Assembly (NCBI GenBank): GCA_031417835.1
Contig: JANOWJ010000165.1
Span: forward strand, 62,001-126,000
Origin: JADJLQ01 sp031417835
Lineage (GTDB): Bacteria; Bacteroidota; Bacteroidia; Chitinophagales; Saprospiraceae
Direction of reading: 5' to 3'
Length of the DNA: 64,000 nucleotides
Shown here one piece after another: positions 36,687 through 45,392 of this stretch. The notes below the pieces were generated by a model. It ran no database searches. It saw only the letters and a program-made list of their open reading frames with translations, and was not told the DNA's origin. The first letter of the stretch is position 1. Every line of letters starts with the position of its first letter. Made by a program: the position numbers and the translations under genes.

Positions 36687-39600
36687 TTAAGGTATTCTTA
36701 ATATTTTAATTCCTCGGGCATCCAACATCTTTCCATTGTTCCAAATCTCAGATATGATAATATAAGTGCCCGCAGGAGTGCTTTCAGGAAACTGATAGAG
36801 CCAGGTAGTGACAGGAGCTGGTGAAAGTTGATCTTCTTTGGTGCCAATCAATTGTCCTGACAGCGTCGTAATACTATATTTTATTTTGGCGCCATTGAAT
36901 GTAGTTAAGTTATGCACCAGATGTACAAAAACCTGATTTTTGATTGGATTGGGATGTACTGAAAGACTTAAGATTTTCGATTTGATCTTCGGATCCAACA
37001 CGACAAAGTTGATGACTGCCTCTCCGGAATTATTAGCTACATCCCACGCTCTGACTTTGAGCTGATGTGGACCTGGTGCCAGGTTGGAGAACGGAAATGC
37101 AACTTTCCCTTGTTTGTAATTGCCTTGGACAGATTCGTAAAAGGAATTTAATACATATTGTTTTTTATCATCCAGTATTGCTACTAAATCATGACCAATA
37201 CTATTGCCCGTAGCATTAATGCCATTTTCATCAAATAAGTCGACCAATAGAAAAGGATTTGCATGCGTCTCATCGCCGTCTTTGAATAACAGGTGGTTTA
37301 TATGTAAGTTGATTTTTGGAATATCACTATCCACAAGTTGCTGCTGTGATCCGCCTACTATGAGTTGTTCGTAGACTCCGGCCGCTTCGAGACTATCTTT
37401 ACTGGTTGCGTAATAACTTATTTTGGCAATGCCAAAAGAATAATCAATGTCTTTAGGTACTACAAACTCAATTTTAAAAACTCCATTTTTTACTTGGGCA
37501 TTGCCCTTAAATAAAACACTATTCTGTACTTGAAATTCCCGTGGGTAACTGTCGGAGTTTTGCCCCAAAGTCTTTATGCGGGTTTTTTTATCAAATAAGG
37601 TAACCGTAACATTGCCATCAAAAAAAGGTATAAGGCTTTGATTTTTTTTATCCACAACCTGACCTTGTATTGATAGCAGTTGTAAAGAGCGGATGGTGTC
37701 TTTCTGACCTGAGATCACCGGTTTATTATTGATTTGCGTGGTTTGGATGTCAATATCGGGTACAGATAAGCGCTGGATAGGATCTCCAAGTAGCGCAAAT
37801 TTTCGTGCATTCAATTGATCCGAGCCACTGAATGAAAGATTGTTTTTTGCTCGTCGCATCACCTCTCCTAAGGAAAGTGACTTGGCATCTGCATCTTTGG
37901 TAAATAAATGATTGAACACTGCTTGAGTCAATATTTTATTGGAGGAAGAGTAAACATTACGTACTGTCGTAAATAGAGCAATAGCCCCACCGTATGTACT
38001 TCTAAACAGTTCCTCTCCGGTAGAATTGATCAACGGATCATCATACGGTGCAAATGAACACGTAGCTGTAATACAAAGTGGCAAACGCGCTTTATTAGAC
38101 CAACTTTCGACATCCGAATTGCGCAACAATCCTTCCTGTGAAAGGCCCTTAGGTCCACCATGCCCTAAATAATTGAATACGAGTAAACCTTGAAATACAT
38201 TTTTATACAGACTCTGAGTAGCGCCTGGAATAATTTCACCCGCGGCACCTGCTTCCTGCTTGAATGCATCCAAATAGATTTTTTGGATATTGAGCTCTGG
38301 ATATGTTTTTTCAACACCGGTTGCTATTTCTTCAGATTGATCCAAGTGTACATTGCCATCCTCATCATCTGCTGAAAATGCGACGCGCAATTTCCAATCA
38401 CTCTGTACTGCAGGAGCCAGATCATATTGTATAATCTTCTGAATGATGGCATCTGATTCTTCTTTGGTACGGACAGGGATTCTGCCTACTGCAATATCCA
38501 TATCGCCTAAGAGGTCTTGCCCTCCCTCACCAGGCTCCAGCAGAGCAAAATAATCATCTGACGGAAAAGCATAGATTGGAGACAGAGACTCGTCCGTTTC
38601 ATATACAGGGATAAATGACTCTTTTTTGATTTCAGGATTGTGACCTAAATAATCATAGCTGCCATCTCCGAGCAATACAAGATATTTAAAGTTCGGATGT
38701 AGAGTATAGATGGCTTGTGCAAAATTCCTGATAGCAGTAGGATCGGCTTGGCCGGCGCCAAATTCTAGAAATACGTGATCAATCAATATTGGGACCGTCT
38801 TTATTTTTGAATATTGATTTCGGTGGGTTGCTAATCTTTTTGCAGCAGATTCAAATTCAGAATGATATAAAATGATAGCTTCTACAGCTGTCATCCCGAC
38901 GAGGTTTTGGTTGGCTAATTTTGGGCCTTTCCGAGGGGAAGGTAGTGTACTGGTTTTATCGAAAAGCACAAATGTTTCAGATTTATCCGTAGCCAATCTA
39001 TCGAAGGTTAAATTGCCGTTTTCTAATTTAAATTGAATAAGGTTAGGTTGTAGAGGATTAATAATGTCCCAAACTTCAAGATTTGAACTGGCCTGCCCTA
39101 CCACATATCGAGCAGATATATTCCTACTATTAGGGTTGTAGATATAGATGGGGCTGCCTCCGACCCAAGATAGTTTATGCCAGGTATTCAAGGTAATATA
39201 ATTCAACCAACCTTCACTGGCCCCTGAAGTATTCGGATAGTCAAGCACTATCGAGGAGGCGCTCTCCACCGGAATAGAAAATACCCCTTGCGACTCTCTA
39301 GCCACATCATCTTCTACATCGCCAGTATTAGTTCGCAGGAGTTGGAGTTTATTTTTAACCGAATTATTTTGAATAATCAACTCTGTCGTTTCATCCGATC
39401 GGGCTGCAAAACCAACTTTGAATTTAGCCACACTTGGCAGGACGAGATTTTGGAATTTAAAAAGGTTGGAGTAATCTTTTTTTCGAGTTACTTTAAAAAG
39501 GTCACCATACCATTGTTTTCCAGATCCATAGGTTACTTGCCGTCCCGATAATAGATTTATTTTTTCATCCTCGACATGCTGGACATCTAGATATTGATTT

Positions 39601-40136
39601 ATTGTATCTCGAGCTACAATTGTTTGATTTGCTATCGTGTTCACCCGCGCACCGATTGCATTGGAAAATTTAATTACATATTGAGCTGTCCTGCTGAAAA
39701 GATTTTTTTTAATAGAAAGCATTCCATCCGTTGTATTCCAGGTTCTGTGGTCAGGACCTTGAGCATACAAAAGAATATAATCACCGGGGTCAAATTTTCC
39801 ATCTTGTTCGCCACTGATATAAATGCTTATTTCCTTGATGGTCTGAGGAGTCGTAGATAAAATATGCTCATCCAGCATCCCACCGCCAAATCCAAACAAT
39901 TGAATGTTTCTGGGATCTTTATTATCAATATTTGTTACCCCAAGTTCGTTCTTAATATAATTGTAATCTAATTTGTATATCCCACCTAGGTCGACAGATA
40001 TCTTGTATAGGTCTCCATCTGCCAAAGGTGACTGAGGCATCATAAGATGTGCAGAGTCTTTATGGTCCTGGGGGTAGTTTTTAAAACTACTACAAAGGAA
40101 AACTGTTAAGAATAATGAGAATAAGACTCTATTCAT
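36687..40136 (-). CDS. porU: Type IX secretion C-terminal-signal peptidase PorU
   Basis: The sortase-like gingipain-family (C25) peptidase at the cell surface that cleaves C-terminal domains of T9SS cargo. The ATG at 40136 is preferred (MNRVLFSLFLTVFLCSSF, signal peptide) over an in-frame TTG at 40148, giving 1149 residues. The catalytic pair is visible as NYLGHGGPKG (H659) and TATCSFAPYDD (C693). A C-terminal Ig-like domain ending with a SVHPNPIKNQV segment resembles a T9SS sorting domain. It lies upstream of porV and divergent from a porP-like gene. Confidence 0.95.
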   Translation of the reverse strand: MNRVLFSLFLTVFLCSSFKNYPQDHKDSAHLMMPQSPLADGDLYKISVDLGGIYKLDYNYIKNELGVTNIDNKDPRNIQLFGFGGGMLDEHILSTTPQTIKEISIYISGEQDGKFDPGDYILLYAQGPDHRTWNTTDGMLSIKKNLFSRTAQYVIKFSNAIGARVNTIANQTIVARDTINQYLDVQHVEDEKINLLSGRQVTYGSGKQWYGDLFKVTRKKDYSNLFKFQNLVLPSVAKFKVGFAARSDETTELIIQNNSVKNKLQLLRTNTGDVEDDVARESQGVFSIPVESASSIVLDYPNTSGASEGWLNYITLNTWHKLSWVGGSPIYIYNPNSRNISARYVVGQASSNLEVWDIINPLQPNLIQFKLENGNLTFDRLATDKSETFVLFDKTSTLPSPRKGPKLANQNLVGMTAVEAIILYHSEFESAAKRLATHRNQYSKIKTVPILIDHVFLEFGAGQADPTAIRNFAQAIYTLHPNFKYLVLLGDGSYDYLGHNPEIKKESFIPVYETDESLSPIYAFPSDDYFALLEPGEGGQDLLGDMDIAVGRIPVRTKEESDAIIQKIIQYDLAPAVQSDWKLRVAFSADDEDGNVHLDQSEEIATGVEKTYPELNIQKIYLDAFKQEAGAAGEIIPGATQSLYKNVFQGLLVFNYLGHGGPKGLSQEGLLRNSDVESWSNKARLPLCITATCSFAPYDDPLINSTGEELFRSTYGGAIALFTTVRNVYSSSNKILTQAVFNHLFTKDADAKSLSLGEVMRRAKNNLSFSGSDQLNARKFALLGDPIQRLSVPDIDIQTTQINNKPVISGQKDTIRSLQLLSIQGQVVDKKNQSLIPFFDGNVTVTLFDKKTRIKTLGQNSDSYPREFQVQNSVLFKGNAQVKNGVFKIEFVVPKDIDYSFGIAKISYYATSKDSLEAAGVYEQLIVGGSQQQLVDSDIPKINLHINHLLFKDGDETHANPFLLVDLFDENGINATGNSIGHDLVAILDDKKQYVLNSFYESVQGNYKQGKVAFPFSNLAPGPHQLKVRAWDVANNSGEAVINFVVLDPKIKSKILSLSVHPNPIKNQVFVHLVHNLTTFNGAKIKYSITTLSGQLIGTKEDQLSPAPVTTWLYQFPESTPAGTYIIISEIWNNGKMLDARGIKILRIP

Positions 40137-40145
40137 AATGATATC

Positions 40146-40179
40146 CAAAGTTAACGGTATATTTATAAATGATTCAAAC
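40146..40179 (-). promoter_or_regulatory. Promoter of porU with both -33 and -7 boxes
   Basis: On the minus strand a TTTG (40175-40178) is followed after about 21 bases by TAACTTTG (40146-40153), matching the Bacteroidota TTTG-N19-21-TAnnTTTG arrangement. The expected transcription start falls only a few bases before the ATG at 40136, so the porU leader would be extremely short. Confidence 0.6.
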
Positions 40180-40210
40180 GAAATAGCAGACCTGTTTATA
40201 TCAACCTGAT

Positions 40211-41215
40211 TTGAAAAAATATTTCTTTATTTTGATTTTTTACAGTGTTTGGCGGGTACAAGCACAAGATCCTGTATTGAGCCAATTTTATAGCTCACCT
40301 ATTTTGCTTAATCCATCCTTTGCAGGCAATACCACTGCACCGCGATTTGCTATTAATTATAGAAACCAATGGCCAGCTTTATCACAAGCTTACCGCACGT
40401 ATGCCGTGTCGTATGACCAATTCTTTGACAATTATAATAGTGGAGTAGGGGTATCCATCCTAGCTGACGATGCTGGCCGGGGTCTGTATCAGACCATCAA
40501 GCTGGCTGGCGTGTACTCTTATCGGCTTAAAGTAGGTAGAAACTCTTATATAAAAACGGGGATGGAGCTAGCGGGTGTCCAGGCTTCAGTAGGGTGGGAT
40601 AAACTCATTTTTCCAGATCAATTAGACCCATTATTCGGGGAGGTAGGGCCTGGTGGTAGTCCTTTGCCCAGTCAGGAGATTAGACCTGATAAAACCAATA
40701 AACTCTATTTGGATTTGGCGATGGGTACCATGTTTTATAATCCCCATTTTTATGGAGGTATAAGTATCAGCCATATTAACAACCCCGACATTCGATTTGT
40801 CAAAGTAAGTGATAACACCAGTAGCGGCCTGCCGATGCGACTCACACTACATGCAGGGAGTCAACTTGCGATCACTGATGCAAAACCAGGTAGGAGTGGA
40901 GTTTTTATTAGCCCCAATATCCTCTACACCCGCCAAAATAATTTTAGTGAACTCCTAGGAGGAGCATATATAGGTCTGGGCCCACTATTTACTGGCCTTT
41001 GGATGAGACTGACCCCAAATAATCCGGATGCAGCAATCATGAATGTTGGGATTCGACAAGGTAACATGAAGATTTCGTACAGTTTTGATGCTACGGTTTC
41101 CCGATTGTCTATCCAGTCAGGTGGTGCACATGAGCTTGGTCTTGTATTCAATTTAGACGACCAAAATCTGCGAAAAGGACGAGACTATAATGACTGTTTT
41201 CAGCTTTTTAGGTAA
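40211..41215 (+). CDS. PorP/SprF-family T9SS membrane protein, TTG start
   Basis: A 334-residue protein with signal peptide MKKYFFILIFYSVWRVQAQ and then DPVLSQFYSSPILLNPSFAGN, the hallmark of the PorP/SprF family, followed by a barrel. The only start that preserves the signal peptide is TTG at 40211. Family members anchor T9SS gliding or secretion components, or surface adhesins, to the cell surface. Divergent from porU (74-base gap) and 125 bases before gldJ; the place between porU and gldJ suggests a secretion role. Confidence 0.87.
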   Translation: MKKYFFILIFYSVWRVQAQDPVLSQFYSSPILLNPSFAGNTTAPRFAINYRNQWPALSQAYRTYAVSYDQFFDNYNSGVGVSILADDAGRGLYQTIKLAGVYSYRLKVGRNSYIKTGMELAGVQASVGWDKLIFPDQLDPLFGEVGPGGSPLPSQEIRPDKTNKLYLDLAMGTMFYNPHFYGGISISHINNPDIRFVKVSDNTSSGLPMRLTLHAGSQLAITDAKPGRSGVFISPNILYTRQNNFSELLGGAYIGLGPLFTGLWMRLTPNNPDAAIMNVGIRQGNMKISYSFDATVSRLSIQSGGAHELGLVFNLDDQNLRKGRDYNDCFQLFR

Positions 41216-41284
41216 TATTTATTATTCCTTAAGCAATTTTTAACATTGCTTTTTCATTTAATGCTGAGTCAGAGGATTTTGTCG

Positions 41285-41292
41285 TATATTTG
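41285..41292 (+). promoter_or_regulatory. Probable -7 promoter element of gldJ
   Basis: TATATTTG lies 48 bases before the gldJ ATG, in the gap after the porP-like gene. The -33 box is not clear. Confidence 0.45.
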
Positions 41293-41340
41293 GCTCCCTT
41301 TTTGTAGGGTATTGTTATTAAAAGAAAAGCTAATATTAAA

Positions 41341-42828
41341 ATGAAAAGAATACTATTCTTATTGTTGTCATTGTCTTTACTAGCGGCGTGCTCCAAAAAA
41401 GGCGGTGATCGATCGACATCGACTGGATGGAAGTACAACGATCAGAAGTGGGGCGGATTTGAAAAACTTGACTATAAAGGTCAGGTAGTAGGTCCTAATT
41501 TGGTACCGGTAGAGGGTGGTACTTTTGTCATGGGATTGACCGAAGAAGATGTGCCTTTCCAATGGAATAATGAGCAACGGCGTGTCACCGTATCTTCTTT
41601 TTACCTCGATGAAACCGAGGTTTCTAATACCGATTATCGGGAATATGTGTATTGGCTAAGTAGGGTATATACCAGTTATCCAAAAGTAGCAAGAGAAGCT
41701 TTACCAGATTCACTGGTTTGGCGAGAAGAATTGTCATTCAATGAGCCCTTTGTAGAAAGTTATTTTAGACACCCATCCTATGATGATTATCCGGTCGTAG
41801 GGGTAAGCTGGAAACAAGCTAATGAATATTGTGAATGGCGTACTGATCGTGTGAATGAAATGCTCTTGATCGAAAAAGGTATCCTCAATCCAAATCCGGA
41901 ACAAAAAGATGCTGAAAATTTTAATTCTAAATCGTATATGTCTGGCCAATATGCTGGCAATGTGAGGAAGAACCTAAAAGATCTACAGACGGGAGGGGAG
42001 CGTTCGGTCAGATTTGAGGACGGTATATTACTACCGGCGTACCGATTGCCTACAGAAGCAGAGTGGGAATATGCTGCACTTTCGCTCAATGGTAAACAAA
42101 TCACAAAAAACGACGAACTAATATCCGAGCGACGGATCTATCCATGGGATGGCAATACCGTGCGATATAAAAAACGGAATAAAAATCAAGGTAAAATCAT
42201 GGCCAACTTCAAACGAGGTCGCGGTGATTATATGGGTACAGCAGGTAAATTAAATGACCAAGGTAATATCCCTACGAATGTACGATCGTATGTACCTAAT
42301 GATTTTGGAATCTATAATATGGCAGGCAATGTCAATGAATGGGTAGCAGATGTGTTTAGACCATTGACCAGTACTACACTTAGAGATGAAGAGCAACAAG
42401 ATCTCAACCCTTATCGAGGCAATGATTTCAGAATTCTGGACTTAGACAGCACTGGCATTATCCAGAAAGATAGTTTAGGTCGAATTAAGTATCGTGCTGT
42501 CACACTGGATGAGACTAAGGATCGTGAAAATTATCAGAAAGGTAATGTGACGGACTATCGCGATGGTGATGATACTGCCGGAGCATATTATGAATACGGT
42601 GTACATACCCTGATCAGCAATAAGTCAAGAGTCATCAAAGGGGGATCCTGGGCAGATAGAGCCTATTGGTTATCTCCTGGTGCACGTAGGTCAAAAGATG
42701 AGGACAAAGGCGATCGGACGATTGGATTCAGATGTGCTATGTCTAGAATGGGTGCTCAATCTATGGATGATCAAAAAGGCAATGACTTTGGAATCAAAAC
42801 CAAAGCAGTAAAGCGCCGATATAAATAA
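41341..42828 (+). CDS. gldJ: T9SS/gliding lipoprotein GldJ
   Basis: A 495-residue lipoprotein: signal peptide with lipobox LAAC (C17), then a formylglycine-generating-enzyme-like domain (VEGGTFVMG, FYLDETEVSNTDYREYV, YRLPTEAEWEYAAL, YNMAGNVNEWVAD, RVIKGGSWADRAYWL). TGWKYNDQKWGGF after the lipobox and the split of the FGE domain by a charged insert favour GldJ over GldK. GldJ stabilises GldK and is needed for T9SS and gliding in Flavobacterium johnsoniae. There the order porV, porU, gldJ is the same. murF follows, as in other Bacteroidota. Confidence 0.9.
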   Translation: MKRILFLLLSLSLLAACSKKGGDRSTSTGWKYNDQKWGGFEKLDYKGQVVGPNLVPVEGGTFVMGLTEEDVPFQWNNEQRRVTVSSFYLDETEVSNTDYREYVYWLSRVYTSYPKVAREALPDSLVWREELSFNEPFVESYFRHPSYDDYPVVGVSWKQANEYCEWRTDRVNEMLLIEKGILNPNPEQKDAENFNSKSYMSGQYAGNVRKNLKDLQTGGERSVRFEDGILLPAYRLPTEAEWEYAALSLNGKQITKNDELISERRIYPWDGNTVRYKKRNKNQGKIMANFKRGRGDYMGTAGKLNDQGNIPTNVRSYVPNDFGIYNMAGNVNEWVADVFRPLTSTTLRDEEQQDLNPYRGNDFRILDLDSTGIIQKDSLGRIKYRAVTLDETKDRENYQKGNVTDYRDGDDTAGAYYEYGVHTLISNKSRVIKGGSWADRAYWLSPGARRSKDEDKGDRTIGFRCAMSRMGAQSMDDQKGNDFGIKTKAVKRRYK

Positions 42829-42856
42829 TTTTCTCAGAAAGGAAATATAAAATATG

Positions 42857-42892
42857 ATCCCTGTAAGAATTATCTTGCGGGGATTTTTTTTT
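42857..42892 (+). terminator. Terminator-like hairpin abutting the murF start codon
   Basis: An 11-bp stem (ATCCCTGTAAG with CTTGCGGGGAT, two G-T pairs), a 6-base loop and nine Ts. The T-run ends at 42892 and the murF ATG is at 42893. It can serve as the gldJ terminator, or as an attenuator that sets read-through into murF. Confidence 0.75.
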
Positions 42893-44200
42893 ATGAATAT
42901 CCCCGACCTATATACAGAATATTTAATCAGCACTGGTGTCTGCATTGATACCAGGATCCTCAAGGCAGGCCAAATATTTTTTGCACTTTCAGGATCCAAA
43001 GTAGATGGAAGTACATATGCGCGCAAGGCAATAGATCAAGGTGCAAGGTTAGCGATAGTTGAGAATGCATCTTTGGAAGACCAGGATACAAAGATTATTT
43101 ATGTTCCTTCTGTCACGGCGGTATTACAGGACCTGGCCCGATGGCATCGAAGTCAAATTCATATTCCGGTGATCGCGATTACAGGTTCGGTCGCCAAAAC
43201 CACCACCAAAGAGCTTATCCATGCAGTACTGAGCACCCAGTATAATGTAACAGCAACGTTGGGAAATTTAAACAATCATCTGGGTGTGCCACTTTCGATC
43301 TTATCCATATCATCCTCCACAGAAATAGCAGTGATCGAAATGGGAGCAAATCATATCGGGGAAATCAAATTGTTATGTGATATCGCTCAACCCACTCATG
43401 GATTGATCACTAAAATTGGAAAGGCCCATCTGGAAGGCTTTGGCAGTCTGGAGGGAATAATAATAGCTAAATCAGATTTATACCGTCATATCCAAGAATC
43501 AAAAGGCGTTGCATTTATTAATGAAGAGGACCCATTACTCCTGGATGTAAGTAGAGGATTTGACATGCAAAAAGTATATTATCAGGATCAAATCAAAAGC
43601 AGCTTGATACAGGCTGAGCCATATCTACAACTTCAAATGAAGACCACCGGAGCATCTATTGATGTCAAAACTCAACTGCCGGGACAGTATAACCAAATCA
43701 ATTTTTTAGCTGCCGCTGCTATAGGGACCTACTTTAATATAGCCTTGTCTAATATCCAAAAAGCACTGCAATCTTATCAAAGTGCTATGAATCGATCCCA
43801 ATTGATATCTGTAGATACCAATCTATTTATAATGGATGCTTACAATGCCAATCCGCTCAGTATGTCAGCAGCCATCGAGTCTTTTGCAGCTTCCACTGAA
43901 ATCAATCAAAAAGTATTGATTTTGGGTGAAATGAAAGAGCTAGGGTTATCCAAAATACAGGAGCATCAAGATATCGTAGCTCTAATTCAACGATATGAAT
44001 GGTATAAAGTATGTCTGGTCGGGTCAGCATTTTTAGAATCTGGTGAGCACGAGCAATTTTTATATTTTCAAGATGTCCTGGACTTAAAGAAATGGTTTGA
44101 TCTGCAATCCTTTACCAGAACCACTTTTTTGGTCAAAGGCAGCAGAAGTATGGAGCTAGAGCGATTAGTACCGGAGCTTAGCCACGATTTAAAACACTAA
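42893..44200 (+). CDS. murF: UDP-N-acetylmuramoyl-tripeptide--D-alanyl-D-alanine ligase
   Basis: Adds D-Ala-D-Ala to the peptidoglycan precursor in the cytoplasm. The start is set at 42893 (MNIPDLYTEYL, 435 residues), because the in-frame ATG at 42854 would translate through the terminator stem. The ATP loop reads AITGSVAKTTTKEL; the Gly usual before the Lys is Ala. NLNNHLGVPLSIL, IEMGANHIGEI and DAYNANPLSM are normal MurF landmarks. The 3' end overlaps the convergent arginase-like gene by 23 bases. Confidence 0.92.
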   Translation: MNIPDLYTEYLISTGVCIDTRILKAGQIFFALSGSKVDGSTYARKAIDQGARLAIVENASLEDQDTKIIYVPSVTAVLQDLARWHRSQIHIPVIAITGSVAKTTTKELIHAVLSTQYNVTATLGNLNNHLGVPLSILSISSSTEIAVIEMGANHIGEIKLLCDIAQPTHGLITKIGKAHLEGFGSLEGIIIAKSDLYRHIQESKGVAFINEEDPLLLDVSRGFDMQKVYYQDQIKSSLIQAEPYLQLQMKTTGASIDVKTQLPGQYNQINFLAAAAIGTYFNIALSNIQKALQSYQSAMNRSQLISVDTNLFIMDAYNANPLSMSAAIESFAASTEINQKVLILGEMKELGLSKIQEHQDIVALIQRYEWYKVCLVGSAFLESGEHEQFLYFQDVLDLKKWFDLQSFTRTTFLVKGSRSMELERLVPELSHDLKH

Positions 44201-45224
44201 TCAATCTGGAAGAAAACTCTCCCTGTGAGGCTTCGAGATAATCGTCATAGGTGCATGAAACCCAATGATCTTGATGTCCGGGCACTTCCATCCACCATCT
44301 GCCACTTTCAGGGTTTTTCCAAAAATTAATATCCAACTCTGAATGTGCCGCGTGCACCACATACTGAGTAAGTTTTGATTTTTGAATGTTTTGTTCTTCT
44401 CTAAAATGATGAAATCCATCGACCATATACCATATGAGTTGAGCCAGGACTGCGGCACTCTGACCGTCGTGGTCTAATGCCGGCTCATAACCATAAAAGG
44501 CCATCGACTTTAGATGGGAAGAAGCTCCAATAAACTGACAGACTTTACATGCCTCTTCGTAGAAAAAGCCACCTGGATTAGAGCTGTTTTGAGCCTTAAA
44601 ATCAGATTTTCTCATCGCATCTAGGTGGAAGATGGCATGGTCTATCGATCTGCACCATGGCTCAATTCGATCTATATGTTGCCTGATGTGACCCAATCGC
44701 ATGGCCTCGGCACCCAATTTCTGGATCCTATGTAGTGCGGCAGCCTCAGTGACATGATTTTGGTGGCCTAAGTACCTCACTTTTATAAGTCCTTCAGATA
44801 CAGCTTGATCCAAATGTGGTTTGATCAACATATCATTAGCCAAACTAGAATGGACTATAATCCAGGAGCTAGTCAATGCAGTCTGAATTACGCTTTCAAG
44901 GTGCTCTTTGGCGTGACTTTCGCCATTTGCCAAGACAATAGGGATAATATTTAAAGAAAATAAATATAAAATTAACGCAATATTATCAGCCTCATTAATG
45001 TTCTTAACATTACCAAGGTCTAAAACTGTAGTGTTTTGGAATGGATAGGCAAGAGTAAAAAGCTCTCTTCTTACACCATCTGCACTTTCATCTGCCCCCA
45101 GGATGCCAATTTGTGGATTTTTTTTATCATAACTCACTGAGTGAAGGGGGATTATATATTTACCAAAACATTCCTTGTCCAAAGGATACTCCACAATAGA
45201 TTTGTTGGTCCAATTCTTGATCAT
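44178..45224 (-). CDS. Arginase/formimidoylglutamase-family protein with lost metal site
   Basis: A 348-residue protein of the ureohydrolase fold. The start region LGADESADGVRREL, GESHAKEHLE (place of GGxHS), IFHLDAMRKSD (place of the FDxDxxDP strand), NPGGFFYEEACKVCQFIG, and FYGYEPALDHDGQSA follow the arginase order, but the Asp/His ligands of both manganese ions are largely replaced. The end GRWWMEVPGHQ..SCTYDDYLEAS is shared with a Bacteroidota subfamily often annotated as formimidoylglutamase. It is likely non-catalytic, with role unknown. Neighbourhood with T9SS and cell-wall genes may be a clue. Confidence 0.75.
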   Translation of the reverse strand: MIKNWTNKSIVEYPLDKECFGKYIIPLHSVSYDKKNPQIGILGADESADGVRRELFTLAYPFQNTTVLDLGNVKNINEADNIALILYLFSLNIIPIVLANGESHAKEHLESVIQTALTSSWIIVHSSLANDMLIKPHLDQAVSEGLIKVRYLGHQNHVTEAAALHRIQKLGAEAMRLGHIRQHIDRIEPWCRSIDHAIFHLDAMRKSDFKAQNSSNPGGFFYEEACKVCQFIGASSHLKSMAFYGYEPALDHDGQSAAVLAQLIWYMVDGFHHFREEQNIQKSKLTQYVVHAAHSELDINFWKNPESGRWWMEVPGHQDHWVSCTYDDYLEASQGEFSSRLISVLNRG

Positions 45225-45392
45225 TTTTAACTTAATTTTGAGTTTATTCTAATATGACAAAATATTAATATTTTTATTAGTCTAATTACCATAAATTTAA
45301 ATATTTCTTTTAAATTTGATTTAAGTTTTTTAACCAAACCAATGTACCCTTAAAAGACCGTTTTTTTTCTAACCAATTACTTATTACCTATT

